Assembly: GCA_003762615.1 (NCBI GenBank)
Contig: RIAZ01000022.1
Span: forward strand, 26,862-90,861
Length of the DNA stretch: 64,000 nt
Origin: Muribaculaceae bacterium Isolate-037 (Harlan)
GTDB lineage: Bacteria; Bacteroidota; Bacteroidia; Bacteroidales; Muribaculaceae
Direction of reading: 5' to 3'
Shown here: piece after piece, positions 16,727 to 25,773 of the stretch
Layout of the letters: each line of letters opens with the position of its first letter
Position numbering within the stretch: position 1 is the stretch's first letter
The notes under the pieces: generated by a model
Seen by the model: the letters and a program-made list of their open reading frames with translations, nothing else
The model's database searches: none
Told to the model about the DNA's origin: nothing
Translations under genes and position numbers: made by a program

Positions 16727-18436
16727 TTAGTAATTAGGATTCTGTGTATAGCCGTTGCGGGCGCAAGTTGTGCTCGGCAAGGGATATACATTGAAGTTTG
16801 AAGAGAAGTCCGCACCGTTTGCCACCTGATTCTTCCATGACCAGTTGTAGCCGGAGATCCACTTGCCATAACGGATAAGGTCGCTACGACGGGTAGACTC
16901 GGTGTAAAGCTCACGGCAACGCTCATCCTGAAGTTCTATGAGGTTCAGGTTGGTGTAGGGAGCCATACCGGCACGTTCGCGGATATAGTTGACGTATTCC
17001 ACTGCCTTTGCAGAAGAACCTGCGCCATTCAGTATTGCCTCAGCAGCAGAGAGGTAGATCTCTGCCAGACGGATCATTGCGTAGTCACCGCCGAGCTGGT
17101 CGGTCGCAGCAGGTGAATTTGCTGCGTCAACGCCGTTGTCATCCATAGCCCAGTTGGTGTACTTCACGGCAAGGTAGCCGTTGCTACCCCATTCAGCCTG
17201 ACGGAGTGATACGTTCTGCATTCCGAAGCCATCCTTTGAGGTCTTCCACCATTCTGTGCGCTTATCCGGTGAGATAGCATAGTCAGCATCCCAATCGAAT
17301 TTCTCAACAAACTCAGGACGGGCTACCATACATTTCCAACCATTGCCGGAATTATAGTCAGCCATTGAGCAAGTGAAATCTGCATCGCCGGGAGCGTCAC
17401 CGATCCAGCCGTTACACATAAATGTGGAGTTGGCAAAACTCATCAGACCTACACCGGAAGGATTCTGTGAAGTCTGCTCCTGCGGAATAGTCCAGATAAT
17501 CTCGTTGACAGGGTTAGAACCACCGATTGCAAACTCCTTGTTGTTTGCACCGAAATTCTGGAAATAGTTGTTGCAGAGACCGGAATTCTTGAAACCTCCT
17601 TTGCCAAGACGACCGATGACTGCCTCTGCATGGGCAAGACACTTATCCCAAGCGGCAGTGCCTGTATAGACCTCAGCATTGAGATAGAATTTCACGAGAA
17701 GGGATTCTGCCACATCAAGACCGACATAGCCGTAAGCCGGACGATTGTTGGGGTCATTATCCTTATACCATGCCACGATATCCTCAAGGTCGGCTACGAC
17801 ACGCTCATACACCTGCTTACGACCCTCCTTGAAATCAGTGGAAAGCTGGGGAGCCACCTGACCCATGCGGACGTTCTCATCTGCGTAAGGCACATTGCCA
17901 AAGTTGTCGATAGCATACCAGTAAGCACCAGCACGAAGTATGCGTGCCTGACGGATATATTCATCTGCCTTTGCCTGAAGTTCCGGTGTAGTCAGATTGT
18001 AGTAGCCGTCGCTGACTGTCTGCATGAACTGGTTGCACATCGCGATATTGATATACAGACGCGAGTACGTACCCATGATAACTGTATTTGATGCAGGGAT
18101 TATGCCATACTGGAACAGTCCGTAGTCTGCATCCGCCGGAATCCATGATGCCTCATCAGTAGGCACCTCCTCAAGGATAAAGACTGCACGCTGGAATGTA
18201 GACATACCGCCGTCAAAGCCCTGTACTGAGGCATCCCCGTTGGCACCGTATGTGGCATACTGGAGATATACACCTCCAATAGATTTGTCAAGAAAACCGG
18301 AGGGATCTGACGCAAACTGATCAGGTGTGAGCTGGCTCGGGTCTGTCGGGGTGAGATCAAGATCGCCCACACAGCTGCCAAGAGTCATCGCTGCTGCAAT
18401 CACACTTCCGGAAAGGAAAAATTTATTGTATTTCAT
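16727..18436 (-). CDS. susD: SusD family glycan-binding lipoprotein (cassette 1)
   Basis: 569-residue lipoprotein (lipobox TLGSC) with the SusD/RagB pattern. It has the N-terminal DLDLTPTDPSQLT, the TPR-like helical core (ARILRAGAYWYAIDNFGNVPY) and the C-terminal RLAEIYLSAAEAILNG...YINYIRERAG-type and RRSDLIRYGKW motifs. SusD forms a lid over the SusC barrel and binds oligosaccharide. Many aromatic residues in the loop region (about 320-430) could form the sugar platform. It follows susC after 17 bp. Named susD by family; the exact ligand is inferred from the linked SusE/F proteins. Confidence 0.94.
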   Translation of the reverse strand: MKYNKFFLSGSVIAAAMTLGSCVGDLDLTPTDPSQLTPDQFASDPSGFLDKSIGGVYLQYATYGANGDASVQGFDGGMSTFQRAVFILEEVPTDEASWIPADADYGLFQYGIIPASNTVIMGTYSRLYINIAMCNQFMQTVSDGYYNLTTPELQAKADEYIRQARILRAGAYWYAIDNFGNVPYADENVRMGQVAPQLSTDFKEGRKQVYERVVADLEDIVAWYKDNDPNNRPAYGYVGLDVAESLLVKFYLNAEVYTGTAAWDKCLAHAEAVIGRLGKGGFKNSGLCNNYFQNFGANNKEFAIGGSNPVNEIIWTIPQEQTSQNPSGVGLMSFANSTFMCNGWIGDAPGDADFTCSMADYNSGNGWKCMVARPEFVEKFDWDADYAISPDKRTEWWKTSKDGFGMQNVSLRQAEWGSNGYLAVKYTNWAMDDNGVDAANSPAATDQLGGDYAMIRLAEIYLSAAEAILNGAGSSAKAVEYVNYIRERAGMAPYTNLNLIELQDERCRELYTESTRRSDLIRYGKWISGYNWSWKNQVANGADFSSNFNVYPLPSTTCARNGYTQNPNY

Positions 18437-18453
18437 CGTTGTTCTCTTTTAAT

Positions 18454-21400
18454 TTAGAAGGTTGCGATCAGACCGATTGTGAAGCTGACGGGACGAGGAT
18501 AAACGTTGTTGTCGATACCGTCGAATACCTCCGGGTCAAGACCTTTGTATTTTGTGATCACGAATGGATTCTGAACTGCTCCATAGAGACGGAGACGCAT
18601 GTTGTCCTGGAAAAGATTCGACCAAGTATAGCCGAGTGTGATGTTGTCACAACGCAGGAACGAAGCGTTCTCCACCCAATAGTCGCTCAGTTTGAGCTGC
18701 TCGTGGTTATCGGAGAAGATAAACTCGTCACGGAGTATGTTGTTCAGACCGTAAGAATCAACACGCGCGAGGTTGGTGCGCTCGTAGCGGGGATTGTTAT
18801 AGACATAGTTGCCGAGGTTGGCACGAAGTGCGAATGAGAGGTCCCAGTTCTTATAGCTGAAGTTGTTGGTCCAGTTGAACGTAACCTTCGGATCCGGTGA
18901 ATGATAGTTGATCAAGTCCTTGTCGTCGATCTTGCCGTCGGCATTCTGGTCGACATACTGTCCCTGGATCGGATCGCCGTTATTGTCATACACCTGCTGA
19001 TAAACTCGGTAAGTGAAGGCTGGCTGACCTACAAGGTGCCACTGGAGTTTACCACCTGTGCCTGAAGGAAGGTTGCGTGCGGAGATCTCATCAGTGTTGG
19101 CATCGCCTGTGAGGGCTGTGATCTTGTTGCGGTTCCATGCAACGTTGATATTAGAGGTCCATGTGAAGTTCTCTGTCTGTACGGGACGACCGCCGAGAGT
19201 CACCTCAAGACCATAGTTGCGGAGGCTACCGATGTTGGTGAACATAAAGTTTGATGTGTTCATACCGAGTGCCGGAGCATTTGCGAGAAGGTCTTTGGTG
19301 TTGCGGAGATACCAGTCGATATTAGCTGTCAAGCGGTTGTTGAAGAAGCCGAAGTCAAAGCCGACGTTCCAAGTGGTGGTTGTCTCCCACTTCAGGTTGG
19401 CGTCGTAAGGCTGCGGGTAAAGAGGATTGAGCCATTCTCCATTAGGACCGATATACTGGAAGCCTGGCTTATAAGAGCTTGTATAGATAGGCATATATGC
19501 GAAGTAGCTACCTATATCCTGCTGACCTGTCTGACCCCAGCCGAGACGGAGTTTCCACTCGTCGAGCCATGCTGCATCGCGGAGCTTGCCTACATTATTG
19601 ATCTTCCAGCCCAAAGCAACTGAGGGGAAGAGGCTCCAGCGTGTATCCTTAGAGAAACGAGAGCTACCGTCATCACGAAGAGTGAAGGTCAGAAGATATG
19701 TCTCGTCGAAGGTGTAGTTAAGACGACCGAAGAAGCTGACAAGCTGGAGAGGATTACCCCAACGGCTCATTGCCGCGTTGTTGACAACCTCGCCGATTGC
19801 ATTGTGGGTGTTGGTGTCCATATAGTATGAACCGTCGGCGTAAGTGAAGCCGTTATCACCATTCTTATTAACGAAACCGAGTGAGTTAACGTAATTCTGA
19901 GAACGTCCGAGATAGCTGAAACGCTGCCAAGAATAACCTGCCATCACGTCAAGGTTTGACTTGATAGCCTCGAAATCCTTCTTATAGTTCACGTAGAAAT
20001 CAAGAAGAGTGTTGCGCTGGATCTCATGCCATTTGTAGAGAGTGGCAGCACCGGCTGCATCATTACCGAGAAGACCGTCATTTGTCCAAGCCATTACAGA
20101 GTTGGCAGCTGTGATGCTTCTCGCGTCGTTCTTCGACACCTGATAACCGAGGTTAAGGTTGAAGTGAAGTTCCGGGAGGAAATGAAGAGCATAGTCAATC
20201 TGGATGTTACCGGATGAAGACCATGTCTTGTTGTGGCTGTTGACATCCTCAAGAAGCTGGACAGGGTTCTGTGCACCATTGCGGTCATATACTCCGGCGG
20301 GAGCGTAGTTATAGTAGCCGTTGTAGAGATAAAGACCTGTGTTGCCGCCCATAGCGATGTTGGTTCTCACAGGCTTGGTCGGGTCCATGCTCACTGCGCC
20401 ACCGATTGCGCCCTGATCTGCATTACGCTGATCTGCGTATGTGCCGTTGACGTTGATGTTGATCGAAAGAAGATCATTGAAGAATTTAGGACTGAGGCTG
20501 AAACCTGCAGTGACACGCTGCATGTTTGAAGTCTTCAGGATACCTTCTGAATTGGTGTAGCCTGCATTGACACGATAAGGGAGGAAACCTGCCTTACCCG
20601 CGATAGAGGCTGTATAGTCTTGAGAGATTGTAGTGCGGAGCACCTCTTTCTGCCAGTCAGTGTTGTACATCTCACCGTTGTAGCCGAGCTGTGCCACTGA
20701 AGATTCACCGAGATTGTTCTTAACGAAATCAGAGAACTCCAAACCGTTCATGAGGTTGAGAGTCTTACGGGCTGTGTTTACTGTCATGTTGGCAGTGACG
20801 TTCACAACCGGTTTGCCTGCCTTACCCTTCTTGGTAGTCACGATGATGACGCCGTTAGATGCGCGGCTACCGTAGATTGCTGTAGCGGAAGCATCCTTAA
20901 GCACTGTCATGCTCTCGATATCGTTAGGGTTGATCATGGTGAGTGCGTTCATGCCGCCACCCTGACTTTGGTTAGTCATAGGCACACCGTCAATCACGAT
21001 GAGAGGGTCATTGGAAGCGTTCAGTGAAGAGCCGCCACGGATACGGATTGTACCGCCACCTGTCGGGTCGCCACCATTCGTAGTCACAACGACACCCGGA
21101 GATGCTCCGACGAGAAGATCCTGTGCGGAAGTTGAGATACCTGCGTCTATCTCATCCGGCTTGATGACCGACACTGAGCCGGTTGCGTCAGATTTCTTAA
21201 CGGAGCCGTAGCCGATGACCACTGTCTCAGCAAGCATCGTTGCGTTCTCCTTCATTGTTATTTTAAGGTCGGTTTTGCCGTCTACCGGCACTTCCATCGG
21301 ATCATAACCGATGTAGCTTACAACAAGAATGGCCTTGGGATCGACATTGATAGTGAAATTGCCATCAATGTCTGTCGCAGTACCATTGGATGTGCCCTTC

Positions 21401-21555
21401 TCCATTACGGTGGCACCAATCAGGGGCTCGCCCGTCTCATCGTCCACGTAACCGCGAACGGTGATCTTCTGCGCGAAACCCGGAAGCGCAAGCCCAAGCA
21501 ACATTACCAAGGCCATCCACAGCTTCCTGTTCAGATGAAAACTGATGTTCTTCAT
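18454..21555 (-). CDS. susC: SusC family TonB-dependent outer membrane transporter (cassette 1)
   Basis: 1033 residues: signal peptide ending GFAQ (about 28), a carboxypeptidase-regulatory-like domain (ITVRGYVDDETGEPLIGATV, about 30-110), the segment AETVVIGYGSVKKSDATGSV, the plug domain with LIVIDGVPM and ATAIYGSRASNGVIIVTTKKGK, and a 22-strand barrel closing with aromatic F. These are the SusC/RagA hallmarks. It imports oligosaccharides with TonB energy together with SusD. It is closely related to the SusC at 25774-28815 over the N-terminal 200 residues and the C-terminal 40. The ATG at 21553-21555 starts a good signal peptide. Confidence 0.96.
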   Translation of the reverse strand: MKNISFHLNRKLWMALVMLLGLALPGFAQKITVRGYVDDETGEPLIGATVMEKGTSNGTATDIDGNFTINVDPKAILVVSYIGYDPMEVPVDGKTDLKITMKENATMLAETVVIGYGSVKKSDATGSVSVIKPDEIDAGISTSAQDLLVGASPGVVVTTNGGDPTGGGTIRIRGGSSLNASNDPLIVIDGVPMTNQSQGGGMNALTMINPNDIESMTVLKDASATAIYGSRASNGVIIVTTKKGKAGKPVVNVTANMTVNTARKTLNLMNGLEFSDFVKNNLGESSVAQLGYNGEMYNTDWQKEVLRTTISQDYTASIAGKAGFLPYRVNAGYTNSEGILKTSNMQRVTAGFSLSPKFFNDLLSININVNGTYADQRNADQGAIGGAVSMDPTKPVRTNIAMGGNTGLYLYNGYYNYAPAGVYDRNGAQNPVQLLEDVNSHNKTWSSSGNIQIDYALHFLPELHFNLNLGYQVSKNDARSITAANSVMAWTNDGLLGNDAAGAATLYKWHEIQRNTLLDFYVNYKKDFEAIKSNLDVMAGYSWQRFSYLGRSQNYVNSLGFVNKNGDNGFTYADGSYYMDTNTHNAIGEVVNNAAMSRWGNPLQLVSFFGRLNYTFDETYLLTFTLRDDGSSRFSKDTRWSLFPSVALGWKINNVGKLRDAAWLDEWKLRLGWGQTGQQDIGSYFAYMPIYTSSYKPGFQYIGPNGEWLNPLYPQPYDANLKWETTTTWNVGFDFGFFNNRLTANIDWYLRNTKDLLANAPALGMNTSNFMFTNIGSLRNYGLEVTLGGRPVQTENFTWTSNINVAWNRNKITALTGDANTDEISARNLPSGTGGKLQWHLVGQPAFTYRVYQQVYDNNGDPIQGQYVDQNADGKIDDKDLINYHSPDPKVTFNWTNNFSYKNWDLSFALRANLGNYVYNNPRYERTNLARVDSYGLNNILRDEFIFSDNHEQLKLSDYWVENASFLRCDNITLGYTWSNLFQDNMRLRLYGAVQNPFVITKYKGLDPEVFDGIDNNVYPRPVSFTIGLIATF

Positions 21556-21851
21556 GCAAGAATAATTTAGTTGTTATTAATTGTATGTTTTTATTTATTC
21601 CTTATAGTTGCCATCACCGATGCTAAGGTTAACTTTTATACTTGACCCGAGACAGTGCGCAAGTCATTGACTAACCTCTGACTCAGGGGACAATCCTTCA
21701 CGATAATCACTATAATCCAATTTATCGTCTTAATGTATGTATAAGATAGTTAAGCTGTTCAATCGGCTATTGCCATTTATTTTTCATGGATTTTTGACGA
21801 GTAGCGCATATTCGGCTTATATCTCGCTGACGCCTTTCGTTAAAATCTCTG

Positions 21852-21885
21852 CAAATGTAGGAATTTTTAATCTTTTTAACCCCAA
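21852..21885 (-). promoter_or_regulatory. Candidate promoter of sus cassette 1
   Basis: On the minus strand TACATTTG (21852-21859) fits the -7 element; a TTG (21883-21885) lies 23 bp upstream, slightly long. It implies a leader of about 290 nt before susC, a stretch with no other gene. Confidence 0.5.
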
Positions 21886-21896
21886 TTAAATTTCCA

Positions 21897-21909
21897 TTAA
21901 CTTTGTTAA
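21897..21909. promoter_or_regulatory. Palindrome TTAACTTTGTTAA upstream of susC (cassette 1)
   Basis: A TTAAC-NNN-GTTAA dyad just upstream of the candidate promoter. The same dyad occurs upstream of the second susC at 28967-28979. It could be an operator, but AT-rich background makes chance possible. Confidence 0.35.
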
Positions 21910-21957
21910 TTAACAACTTTAACAATCTCAACCATCGGATTTGCATGAATTGAAGCT

Positions 21958-22170
21958 GGGCTGGGACTACTGAGACTACTAAGACTGGCTAAGACGAATA
22001 AGACTACTTGGACTACTAAGACTGCTTGGACTACTAAGACTACTGAGACTACTGAGACTACTGAGACTACTAAGACATCTTGTGGTTACAAGTAGTCTCA
22101 GCAGTCTCAGTAGTCTTAGTAGTCCAAGCCTGTCCAAGCCTGTCCAAGCTGTCCAAGCTGTCCAAGCCTG
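21958..22170. repeat. GACTACT(G/A)A-type short repeats with a 38-bp-arm inverted repeat
   Basis: The intergenic stretch between the two cassettes is made of degenerate 9-bp units (GACTACTGA, GACTACTAA) and, to the right, TGTCCAAGC units. Arms 22024-22061 and 22092-22129 pair over 38 bp with a single mismatch, around a 30-nt loop. In the transcribed direction it follows the last gene of cassette 2, so it can act as a 3' hairpin. The rest of 21556-21957 holds the susC leader and promoter region only. Confidence 0.85.
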
Positions 22171-23244
22171 TTATTTCGCTGTGCAAGTCGCTGTGTAAGG
22201 CACTTTGCTGATGTCGAATGTGACGGTATATGTCCCTACGCCGGGATCTGGAAGATTGCTTCCGTTGTATGTCATGTTTTCAAGACTTGTGCCGAAGCTG
22301 ATAGCCCAGTCATTATTGGCACGTATCTTCCATTCGCCCGTGCCGTCAAACGTCACGTCTGCCGTCCATACCGTGTAGTCGTCGTTGTGCGACATCTCCG
22401 CATCGCCGTTCCAGCCATTGAAGTTGCCTATGACTCCAAGTGAGGATATGCCTGTCATATTATATGTGAGTGCCCGTGTGTTGACCTCCACCCAATAAAG
22501 ACCGCTCTCCCCTACCGAGAGATTGTCAGCACTTCCATCGATGCTCAACGTGCCTGTCTCTGTGCCGGCTCCATAATTGGTGCCGTCCCAACCGGGTGCG
22601 GAAGTAAACTTGAATGAACCGGTAAGGTAAGCAAGTCCGGAGTAGTTCTTGCCATCGGTAGACGGCAACTGCATACTCTGCGCCCCGTTCCAGCCGTTGC
22701 TGTCGCCCGGTGTGTAAAGCACGAAGACAGGATCCGGTGTCAACTCAAAGGTGGACTGAGCATAATATACGTCGGAGCCACCAAGACGTATGACGCTGCC
22801 CTTATCATTCTTGGCATAAAGTTCCGCACGTCCGTGGAAATCTGCCGGGGTAGTGTCAAGTCCCAACAGTGCCTCGTAAGCACTCTCCAACTGACCGGTG
22901 GTGACATTTCCCGTCGTGCCATCCTCTGCAAACGCCACCTCTATAGGATAGGACGGCGAAAACTCCTCATTGGCTGCCACAATATATGTGGCGGTCAGGT
23001 GATACCCTTCCGGAAGATTGCCGACGTCGGTGACTCCGATGACCGCCACATCTTTCGTGGAGGAGGCATTGAGTGCCGGAAGATCTACTGACGTGCCTAT
23101 CGGCGAGCTCACCTGAAGCTTCGAAATATCATATCCGGGTATCTCCGGATTGACCTGCGGCTTTCCCGTCATATCCTCCACCTCATCACAAGAGGTGAAG
23201 GCTATGCCGGCAGCAAGCAGTGCATATATTGCTATCTTGTTCAT
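22171..23244 (-). CDS. SusF-like glycan-binding lipoprotein (cassette 2)
   Basis: Lipoprotein (AFTSC lipobox at about residue 19), an N-terminal Ig-like region (about 30-180), then two modules beginning LYTPGDSNGWNGAQ and LGVIGNFNGWNGDAE. These correspond to modules 2 and 3 of the cassette 1 protein at 13917-15377. The module matching that protein's first one is absent, so this version is 357 residues instead of 486. The last gene of cassette 2; it starts 23 bp after the SusE-like gene. The large inverted repeat begins right after its stop codon. Confidence 0.86.
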   Translation of the reverse strand: MNKIAIYALLAAGIAFTSCDEVEDMTGKPQVNPEIPGYDISKLQVSSPIGTSVDLPALNASSTKDVAVIGVTDVGNLPEGYHLTATYIVAANEEFSPSYPIEVAFAEDGTTGNVTTGQLESAYEALLGLDTTPADFHGRAELYAKNDKGSVIRLGGSDVYYAQSTFELTPDPVFVLYTPGDSNGWNGAQSMQLPSTDGKNYSGLAYLTGSFKFTSAPGWDGTNYGAGTETGTLSIDGSADNLSVGESGLYWVEVNTRALTYNMTGISSLGVIGNFNGWNGDAEMSHNDDYTVWTADVTFDGTGEWKIRANNDWAISFGTSLENMTYNGSNLPDPGVGTYTVTFDISKVPYTATCTAK

Positions 23245-23267
23245 GGATATTCTTTTTTACGGTTAAT

Positions 23268-24155
23268 TTATTCTGTTGTCCTGCGGTCGCCGCTCATTAC
23301 CTGGATGCTATTGTCATTCAGATTGACCATAATCGTCATCGTGCCGCCCGGATAATCGGGGAAGCTGAGTGAGCCTTTACCTGCCACGAGCTTACCCTGC
23401 CACTGTCCGTCGGTAAGAGTATAATCGATCGGGTTATCTTCTGCCTGCGAACCGAATGAGTTTACATCCCAGCCTTCCAATGCCGTATAGAATCTGAAGA
23501 CAGGTGCCGCCGGCATATCAAACACTCCGGTATAGACGTTAGAGCCTATCGCTGTCTGGCTCTCGAAAAGCCTCCAGTCGGCAAGCGCACCTGCACTCGT
23601 TGCGTCCGGGGTAGGCCAGCCATTGCACGTGCCGAGTATATAGATGAATCCGGGCTCCGGAACAGCGAAATACGGCTGCACCTTGTCGAGTGTCACCCAA
23701 TCGCTGACAACAAGGCTGCTCTCCACTCCCGGAAGCTGTGCCGTTGCCCTGACGTAAAGCGTCTGTGCCTCATGTGCCTCCGGCTTCGCCTCCCAATCCT
23801 CGGAGTTCTCTATGCCGTTGAGTACGCACATCGCCGTAGCCACTGCCGATTCCTTCACCTCTATATTCTGCGAGGTAAGTTTCTCCGGAGATATCTGGCG
23901 CACCTTATCCTTGTCGAGCGACACTTCCAGACCATAATTGACGGATGCAAGGAATCCATAGTCCGGCTGACGCTCTACGGAGAAGTCCATCATACCTTCC
24001 GGATTCAATATGTAGAGCTGGGAGGCAAACGGTGGAGTGTTAAGCACCATCGGTTCCGTGGGAGTCTGATACGTGGGGGAATCATCATCATTGCAGGCGG
24101 CAAAACCCACCATCAGAGCCGCAGCCGCAACATATCGTATTATTTTGGTAATCAT
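23268..24155 (-). CDS. SusE-like glycan-binding lipoprotein (cassette 2), single-module form
   Basis: Lipoprotein signal with lipobox GFAAC, SusE N-domain (PTEPMVLNTPPFASQLYIL..., S-V-E-R-Q-P-D-Y-G-F, about 30-165) and one binding module starting FIYILGTCNGWPTP. It ends at residue 295 shortly after the strand MTIMVNLNDNSIQVM. The paralogue at 15438-16706 continues with a second module. The short C-terminus looks natural (own stop, close spacing to the next gene), not a frameshift. Predicted surface alpha-glucan binding. Confidence 0.86.
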   Translation of the reverse strand: MITKIIRYVAAAALMVGFAACNDDDSPTYQTPTEPMVLNTPPFASQLYILNPEGMMDFSVERQPDYGFLASVNYGLEVSLDKDKVRQISPEKLTSQNIEVKESAVATAMCVLNGIENSEDWEAKPEAHEAQTLYVRATAQLPGVESSLVVSDWVTLDKVQPYFAVPEPGFIYILGTCNGWPTPDATSAGALADWRLFESQTAIGSNVYTGVFDMPAAPVFRFYTALEGWDVNSFGSQAEDNPIDYTLTDGQWQGKLVAGKGSLSFPDYPGGTMTIMVNLNDNSIQVMSGDRRTTE

Positions 24156-24181
24156 TGCTTTCTGATTTTACTCGTTAATAA

Positions 24182-25723
24182 TCAATAACCCGGATTCTGT
24201 CCGACGGTTGCAACATACTGGTAAGGTATCGCGAAGAGAGCACGGGTCTCCGGTATAGCCACACCTTCGTATACACCGCCCTTCCACGACCAGTTGTAGT
24301 CAGATCCGGTGTATTTACCGAAACGTATAAGGTCGCTGCGGCGCCATCCCTCCCAATAAAGCTCACACTGACGCTCATGGAGAAGATTCTCCTTTGTCAG
24401 TGCCGCCGTGGGAAGACCCGCACGTTCACGCACTGCATCAAAATAGCTCTTGCCATTGCATTCCACCCCATTGAGCTGGCACTCGGCAAGCATCAGGTAG
24501 GTGTCGGCAAGACGGAACAGAGGATAGTCGGCATCACACATCTGGTTGGAGTTCTCAACGCCAGCTGTGTTCTCATAGTCATCCTCGGTGGTATAGGTGT
24601 ATTTTATGCACATGTATCCGTCGGATTTCTCGTCATAGTTATCAAGATTCTCCACACCGACGTTGTAGGTGCCGGCATAGTAGAGTGCGCGCTTGTCGTT
24701 TGGCTCGAATGCCGTTGAGAGCTCCGGACGCATCCTCACGCCGCTCCATGGAGTGGCAACGCAGCCGAGACGCTTTAGCAATTCCGCCGGCGCGGATTCA
24801 ACGTATGCACCCGCAGTCATGTAGGTGGTGCCGCCGTATGTCTCCATCGAGCCGACCTTCTGGGGTATTGCCCATAGAATCTCACCGTTGCCTACGTAGC
24901 GGTCGTTCGACGCACAGAAAAGATACTTATAGGTGGGAGCAAGCTGAGGAATCGACTTCACGATCTCCTTGCATTGCTCGGCACATTCGCTCCACATTGG
25001 GGTGCCTGTGTAGACCTCCGCATTCAGATAGAACTTGGCAAGGAGCATACGTGCAGCCTCAAGCGAGAGTCTGCCGTATTCCTGACGGGACGCCGGACGG
25101 AGATGCCCCTCGGCAATGGTTGCCTTCAGCTCACTGACAGCTGCGTCAAACAACTGCTGACGGTCGTAGGTCGGAGGTATGGCACCGGTCGGGGAGTCGT
25201 TGACAAACGGACCCTTGCCAAACAGATCCACCATATAATAATAGGCAAGGTTACGGAGCACCTTCGCCTCCGCCTTCATAGCCTCCACCTCCTCTTCGCC
25301 GAGAAATTCCTTCGCACCATCTGCCTTTGACAGGAATTCCGTGCATTGGCGAGCAGTGTAGAATTCACGCGAGAATGCAGCATACACCCATTCGTTATCT
25401 GTGAGCCAAGTGTTGAAGTTCAGGGAATGATAGCCGGGGTCATTCCATTTGTTGGAGACGATAGCCTCATCTGCCGTGATTTCCTGGAGATTCCAGTGGC
25501 AACGCGAGAAGGTGCCCGCGCCTCCGTCGGAGGTGCTCAGGTTTCCAACATACAGCAATGAGCCGTAGAGACTGCCGAAGTAGCCGTTCCACTCGTTGGC
25601 ACTATCAAGTGTAATCTTTGTATTTGGATCGGTAGGAGTAAGGTCAAGGTCACCCACACACGAGCTGAGACCCGAAGCGGCGAGAGCAAGGACACCGATA
25701 CCGATATATCTGGATATTTTCAT
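24182..25723 (-). CDS. susD: SusD family glycan-binding lipoprotein (cassette 2)
   Basis: 513-residue lipoprotein (SGLSSC lipobox) sharing the mature N-terminus CVGDLDLTPTDP with the cassette 1 SusD but diverging strongly afterwards. TPR-like core AKVLRNLAYYYMVDLFGKGPFV and C-terminal RLADTYLMLAECQLNG...RRSDLIRFGKY identify the family. The insert between about 260 and 400 that forms the sugar site differs in length and aromatics from cassette 1, so the two may prefer different glucan forms (inference). It starts 50 bp after susC. Confidence 0.94.
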   Translation of the reverse strand: MKISRYIGIGVLALAASGLSSCVGDLDLTPTDPNTKITLDSANEWNGYFGSLYGSLLYVGNLSTSDGGAGTFSRCHWNLQEITADEAIVSNKWNDPGYHSLNFNTWLTDNEWVYAAFSREFYTARQCTEFLSKADGAKEFLGEEEVEAMKAEAKVLRNLAYYYMVDLFGKGPFVNDSPTGAIPPTYDRQQLFDAAVSELKATIAEGHLRPASRQEYGRLSLEAARMLLAKFYLNAEVYTGTPMWSECAEQCKEIVKSIPQLAPTYKYLFCASNDRYVGNGEILWAIPQKVGSMETYGGTTYMTAGAYVESAPAELLKRLGCVATPWSGVRMRPELSTAFEPNDKRALYYAGTYNVGVENLDNYDEKSDGYMCIKYTYTTEDDYENTAGVENSNQMCDADYPLFRLADTYLMLAECQLNGVECNGKSYFDAVRERAGLPTAALTKENLLHERQCELYWEGWRRSDLIRFGKYTGSDYNWSWKGGVYEGVAIPETRALFAIPYQYVATVGQNPGY

Positions 25724-25773
25724 AATTCTCTTTCTTTTATTTTAATACTTCGTTATCAGTACTGTGGCTGCCG

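Noticed and set aside
21958..22170. CRISPR array or coding repeat
   Set aside because: Units are 9 bp and degenerate, with no spacers and stops in all frames.
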